From: Corynebacterium hindlerae
GTDB lineage: Bacteria > Actinomycetota > Actinomycetes > Mycobacteriales > Mycobacteriaceae
DNA length: 64,000 bases
Assembly: GCF_014117265.1 (NCBI RefSeq)
Contig: NZ_CP059833.1
Coordinates: 1,519,069 to 1,583,068 of the forward strand
Reading direction: 5' to 3'
Part shown: positions 62,174 to 64,000 of the stretch, piece after piece
Layout: each line of letters begins with the position of its first letter
How positions within the stretch are numbered: the first letter of the stretch is position 1
The notes under the pieces: generated by a model
What the model was told of the DNA's origin: nothing
Seen by the model: the letters and a program-made list of their open reading frames with translations, nothing else
Database searches by the model: none
Position numbers and translations under genes: made by a program

Positions 62174-62872
62174 GTGAACGGTGACCTAAATATATACTGC
62201 GACGAAAGTACTCACCTGCCGGGTGATGGTATGCCCTTCATGGTTCTCGGTGCCATCGCTTGCCCAACAGAAAAAACGAAGGAAGCAGCCTCGCGACTGA
62301 GAGATTTGCGGAGGAAGCATGATCTTCCAAGCTACTTCGAGATCAAGTGGAACAAAATTTCTCCATCCAAACTGGATTTCTACTTGGATGTTATTGATTA
62401 TTTCTTCGATGACGACGATCTAGGTTTCCGTTGTGTTATTGCCCCCAAAGCTGAGCTTGACCATCAGCGATTCCGTCAGACACACGATGACTGGTACTAC
62501 AAAATGATGTTCCTGCTGATACGCAACGTCATCCCATCTTCTGGCAGGGCGTTTATCTACCTCGATAAGAAGGATACTCGAGGCGCGGGAAAGGTCGCGA
62601 AGCTCAAAGAGGTGATATCGAATTCGATGTACGATTTTGACCGCAGGATCGTACAGCGAATTCAAATCGTTGAGTCTCACCATGTCGGTCTCCTCCAGTT
62701 GTCAGATTTACTGCTGGGTTGTGTCAATTACGCCAGCCGTGCTCAGCTCGACAGTGAGGCAAAAACACGCGTTCTACATCGGGTCCAGGAACGGTCAGGG
62801 CTAAAATTGACTCAGACAACGTTACTCACGGAAACAAAGTTCAACGTCTTTCGTTGGAACCCACAGGAGTAG
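62174..62872 (+). CDS. DUF3800 domain protein
   Basis: The 232-aa protein begins VNGDLNIYCDESTHLPGDGMPFMVLGAI, the N-terminal DUF3800 motif with the acidic YCDES, followed by KWNKISPSKLDFYLDVIDYFF, IYLDKKDTRGAG and LLQLSDLLLGCVNYA. DUF3800 is an RNase H-like fold family often found in mobile and defence-linked gene sets. The GTG start has AAAGGAAG upstream. Five bases separate it from the next gene. Lower GC than the flanks suggests transfer. Confidence 0.88.
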   Translation: MNGDLNIYCDESTHLPGDGMPFMVLGAIACPTEKTKEAASRLRDLRRKHDLPSYFEIKWNKISPSKLDFYLDVIDYFFDDDDLGFRCVIAPKAELDHQRFRQTHDDWYYKMMFLLIRNVIPSSGRAFIYLDKKDTRGAGKVAKLKEVISNSMYDFDRRIVQRIQIVESHHVGLLQLSDLLLGCVNYASRAQLDSEAKTRVLHRVQERSGLKLTQTTLLTETKFNVFRWNPQE

Positions 62873-62877
62873 CATCT

Positions 62878-63402
62878 GTGATCCATCTCGAACCAACGGA
62901 AGTCTTCAATCCAGGACAAATGACGTGCGATGAATACCTAGATTCGCTCTTCAATACCTTCCTAAAGACATTGATTCATCGACCTCTTTATTGGAAAACG
63001 GCAGGCTGCCGTGTAAGTTTCCGCCGTTATGAAGAAGTCGATGGACGTTACGCGAGCTTCTGGCATCTCATTAGCGGTGGGAGTCAAACCGACACTGAGC
63101 GTAATGTTGAAATCGAACGTTGCCGTCGGATTGGTTGGATTCGTCCGATGGTGGAGGCCTTCAATCAAGATTTTCCTAACCGCGAGAACCACATCTATTG
63201 GTGGGTTAGCCCTGACCCACGCTGGCGAGGCCGCAGGTATGGTCTAGCTACTGAAGGATTCGAATACGTTCTGTTCATTGAGGAACGTCCTAAGTATGCT
63301 CTTATCATCACGGCATACTACGTAAAGCAAACCCGTCGTCGCGCAAAGTTTAGAGCCGAGCATGACGAATTTTGGAAGGAAAAGCAAGGGCCGCCCGCGT
63401 AG
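62878..63402 (+). CDS. Small protein paired with DUF3800, toxin-like pattern
   Basis: The 174-aa protein starts at GTG with AGGAG nine bases upstream. The central part reads YEEVDGRYASFWHLISGG, RCRRIGWIRPMVEAFN and then YVLFIEERPKYALIITAYYVKQTRRRAKFRAEHDEFW. This arrangement recalls small phage- and mobile-element proteins with a RelE/BECR-like tail, often next to regulators or DUF3800. I cannot name a family with certainty. It is the second gene of a compact operon ended by a hairpin. Confidence 0.7.
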   Translation: MIHLEPTEVFNPGQMTCDEYLDSLFNTFLKTLIHRPLYWKTAGCRVSFRRYEEVDGRYASFWHLISGGSQTDTERNVEIERCRRIGWIRPMVEAFNQDFPNRENHIYWWVSPDPRWRGRRYGLATEGFEYVLFIEERPKYALIITAYYVKQTRRRAKFRAEHDEFWKEKQGPPA

Positions 63403-63412
63403 CGAACGGCCC
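63388..63412 (+). terminator. Hairpin at the end of the DUF3800 operon
   Basis: GGGCCG (63388-63393) and CGGCCC (63407-63412) form a 6-bp stem around the stop codon region. No T-run follows, so termination is weakly supported. The interval 63413-63640 holds no gene I can support; it has an inverted repeat AGACGT...ACGTCT near 63509-63528. Confidence 0.4.
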
Positions 63413-63640
63413 CAGATACTCCTTCAACATCCTGGTTGATGAGCTATAAACAAGGATAGCAGGCCATGTCAACCCATCCTCTGTAGCGCGGTATCTTCCG
63501 GGGCTGCAGACGTATTATTGGACGTCTCGCGCTGCAAGTTCGATTTAATTCGGGAGTTGATAGGCAGCGTGAAACTGACTCATCCGATTGACGAGCAGTG
63601 GCAGCTTTTCGATGTCGCAAAAGGACAAACTCGGTGCCCC

Positions 63641-64000
63641 TCACACCACGGCCACCGCCAACAACTCCGACACTTCCGCGGCAGTGAGCAACCCATCGAC
63701 GGGTGGCAGTTCGATACGAAGCCGTGGCACCTCATCGTGGTCGGCGACCACCCAAAAACCCGCTGCTAACAGGGCGGATTCGGGGATGAGTCCGATAGGT
63801 CCGTAAGTGGAACCGGAGCGCCAACCGAAGGCCTCAACGGCGGGGATGTCGGCGGCAAGGAGGTGGGTGAGGCAGGCGTCGATAAGCACAGTGTGCGCGC
63901 CCTCGGTGAGCCGCGAGCCGAACAGTGAGCTGAGCACGGTGGCGTCGGGGGAGACCGGGCCACTGGGCATCTCTAACACTCCCGGCAGCAAAACTGGGGG
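63641..64000 (-). CDS. Conserved protein, 5' part off the right edge (Rv3916c-like position)
   Basis: The frame is open to the window edge (…LLPGVLEMPSGPVSPDATVLSSLFGSRLTEG) and ends with PVDGLLTAAEVSELLAVAVV. About 119 residues are visible. In mycobacteria a GNAT-like hypothetical gene (Rv3916c) lies in this orientation between cwlM and parB, and this protein probably corresponds, but I see no acetyl-CoA motif in the visible part. Its continuation should lead to parB. Confidence 0.7.
   Translation of the reverse strand, partial: PPVLLPGVLEMPSGPVSPDATVLSSLFGSRLTEGAHTVLIDACLTHLLAADIPAVEAFGWRSGSTYGPIGLIPESALLAAGFWVVADHDEVPRLRIELPPVDGLLTAAEVSELLAVAVV

Noticed and set aside
61166..64000. oriC within the right end of the window
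   Set aside because: No dnaA/dnaN, rpmH/rnpA or DnaA-box cluster is present; only a single DnaA box at 58062. The origin is inferred to lie beyond the right edge.

Overview
The window is 64 kb of high-GC actinobacterial chromosome, almost certainly from a Corynebacterium. The evidence is gene content and order. The right arm carries pcnA (reverse) / Nudix / DUF6049 / murJ with a pseudokinase domain / sigM / trxB / trxA / cwlM, the block next to oriC in mycobacteria and corynebacteria. There are eight parS-like sites, many start codons 6-8 nt after a -10 hexamer (leaderless transcripts), and a bifunctional trpCF. The origin itself (parAB, rnpA, rpmH, dnaA) is not in the window and probably lies a few kb past the right edge.

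Layout. 1-5.7 kb (minus): an overlapping operon of FecCD permease, ABC ATPase, CobN-type chelatase and a BchI/ChlI AAA+ subunit cut by the left edge. 5.9-8.1 kb: TetR regulator and divergent DHA2 drug exporter. 8.5-9.8 kb: a Fic protein with a C-terminal winged helix, preceded by three 29-bp palindromes spaced exactly 52 bp apart. 9.9-11 kb: luxS-mtnN (activated methyl cycle, AI-2). 12.7-16.6 kb: thiamine genes, thiE divergent from a TPP-riboswitch-led thiO-thiS-thiG-thiF operon. 16.6-20.4 kb: secreted phospholipase A2, aldehyde dehydrogenase, WYL regulator, DinB-like protein. 20.4-27.1 kb: leuS and a large fused indolepyruvate/2-oxoacid:ferredoxin oxidoreductase. 27.2-28.2 kb: a decayed patch. 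28.3-32.8 kb: DUF418 protein, FtsX-type ABC exporter and a two-component system whose kinase is a pseudogene. 33-37 kb: metY, Rieske lipoprotein, dicarboxylate symporter, SdpI-like protein, Nudix.

37.1-44.4 kb is a complete trp operon behind a Trp-codon attenuator (leader [12 protein letters not shown]): trpB paralogue, trpE, trpG, trpD, trpCF, trpB, trpA, mostly with overlapping junctions. The first trpB copy keeps the PLP lysine but lacks about five residues of a loop present in ordinary TrpB. 44.5-47.7 kb is a MerR-controlled ABC exporter, followed by a second Rieske paralogue, an OYE-type flavin reductase and a BASS transporter. 50-61 kb is the conserved origin-proximal block. 61-64 kb holds a Tat polysaccharide deacetylase, a DUF3800 protein with a small toxin-like partner (an accessory module), and a gene cut by the right edge.

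The most notable signals are the parS cluster (34.6-55.3 kb) threaded through trp and neighbouring genes so that sites supply start or stop codons, the Fic operator array, the altered trpB paralogue, the CobN/BchI/FecCD operon, and the DUF3800 two-gene module. No tRNA, rRNA, CRISPR array or intact insertion sequence was recognised.
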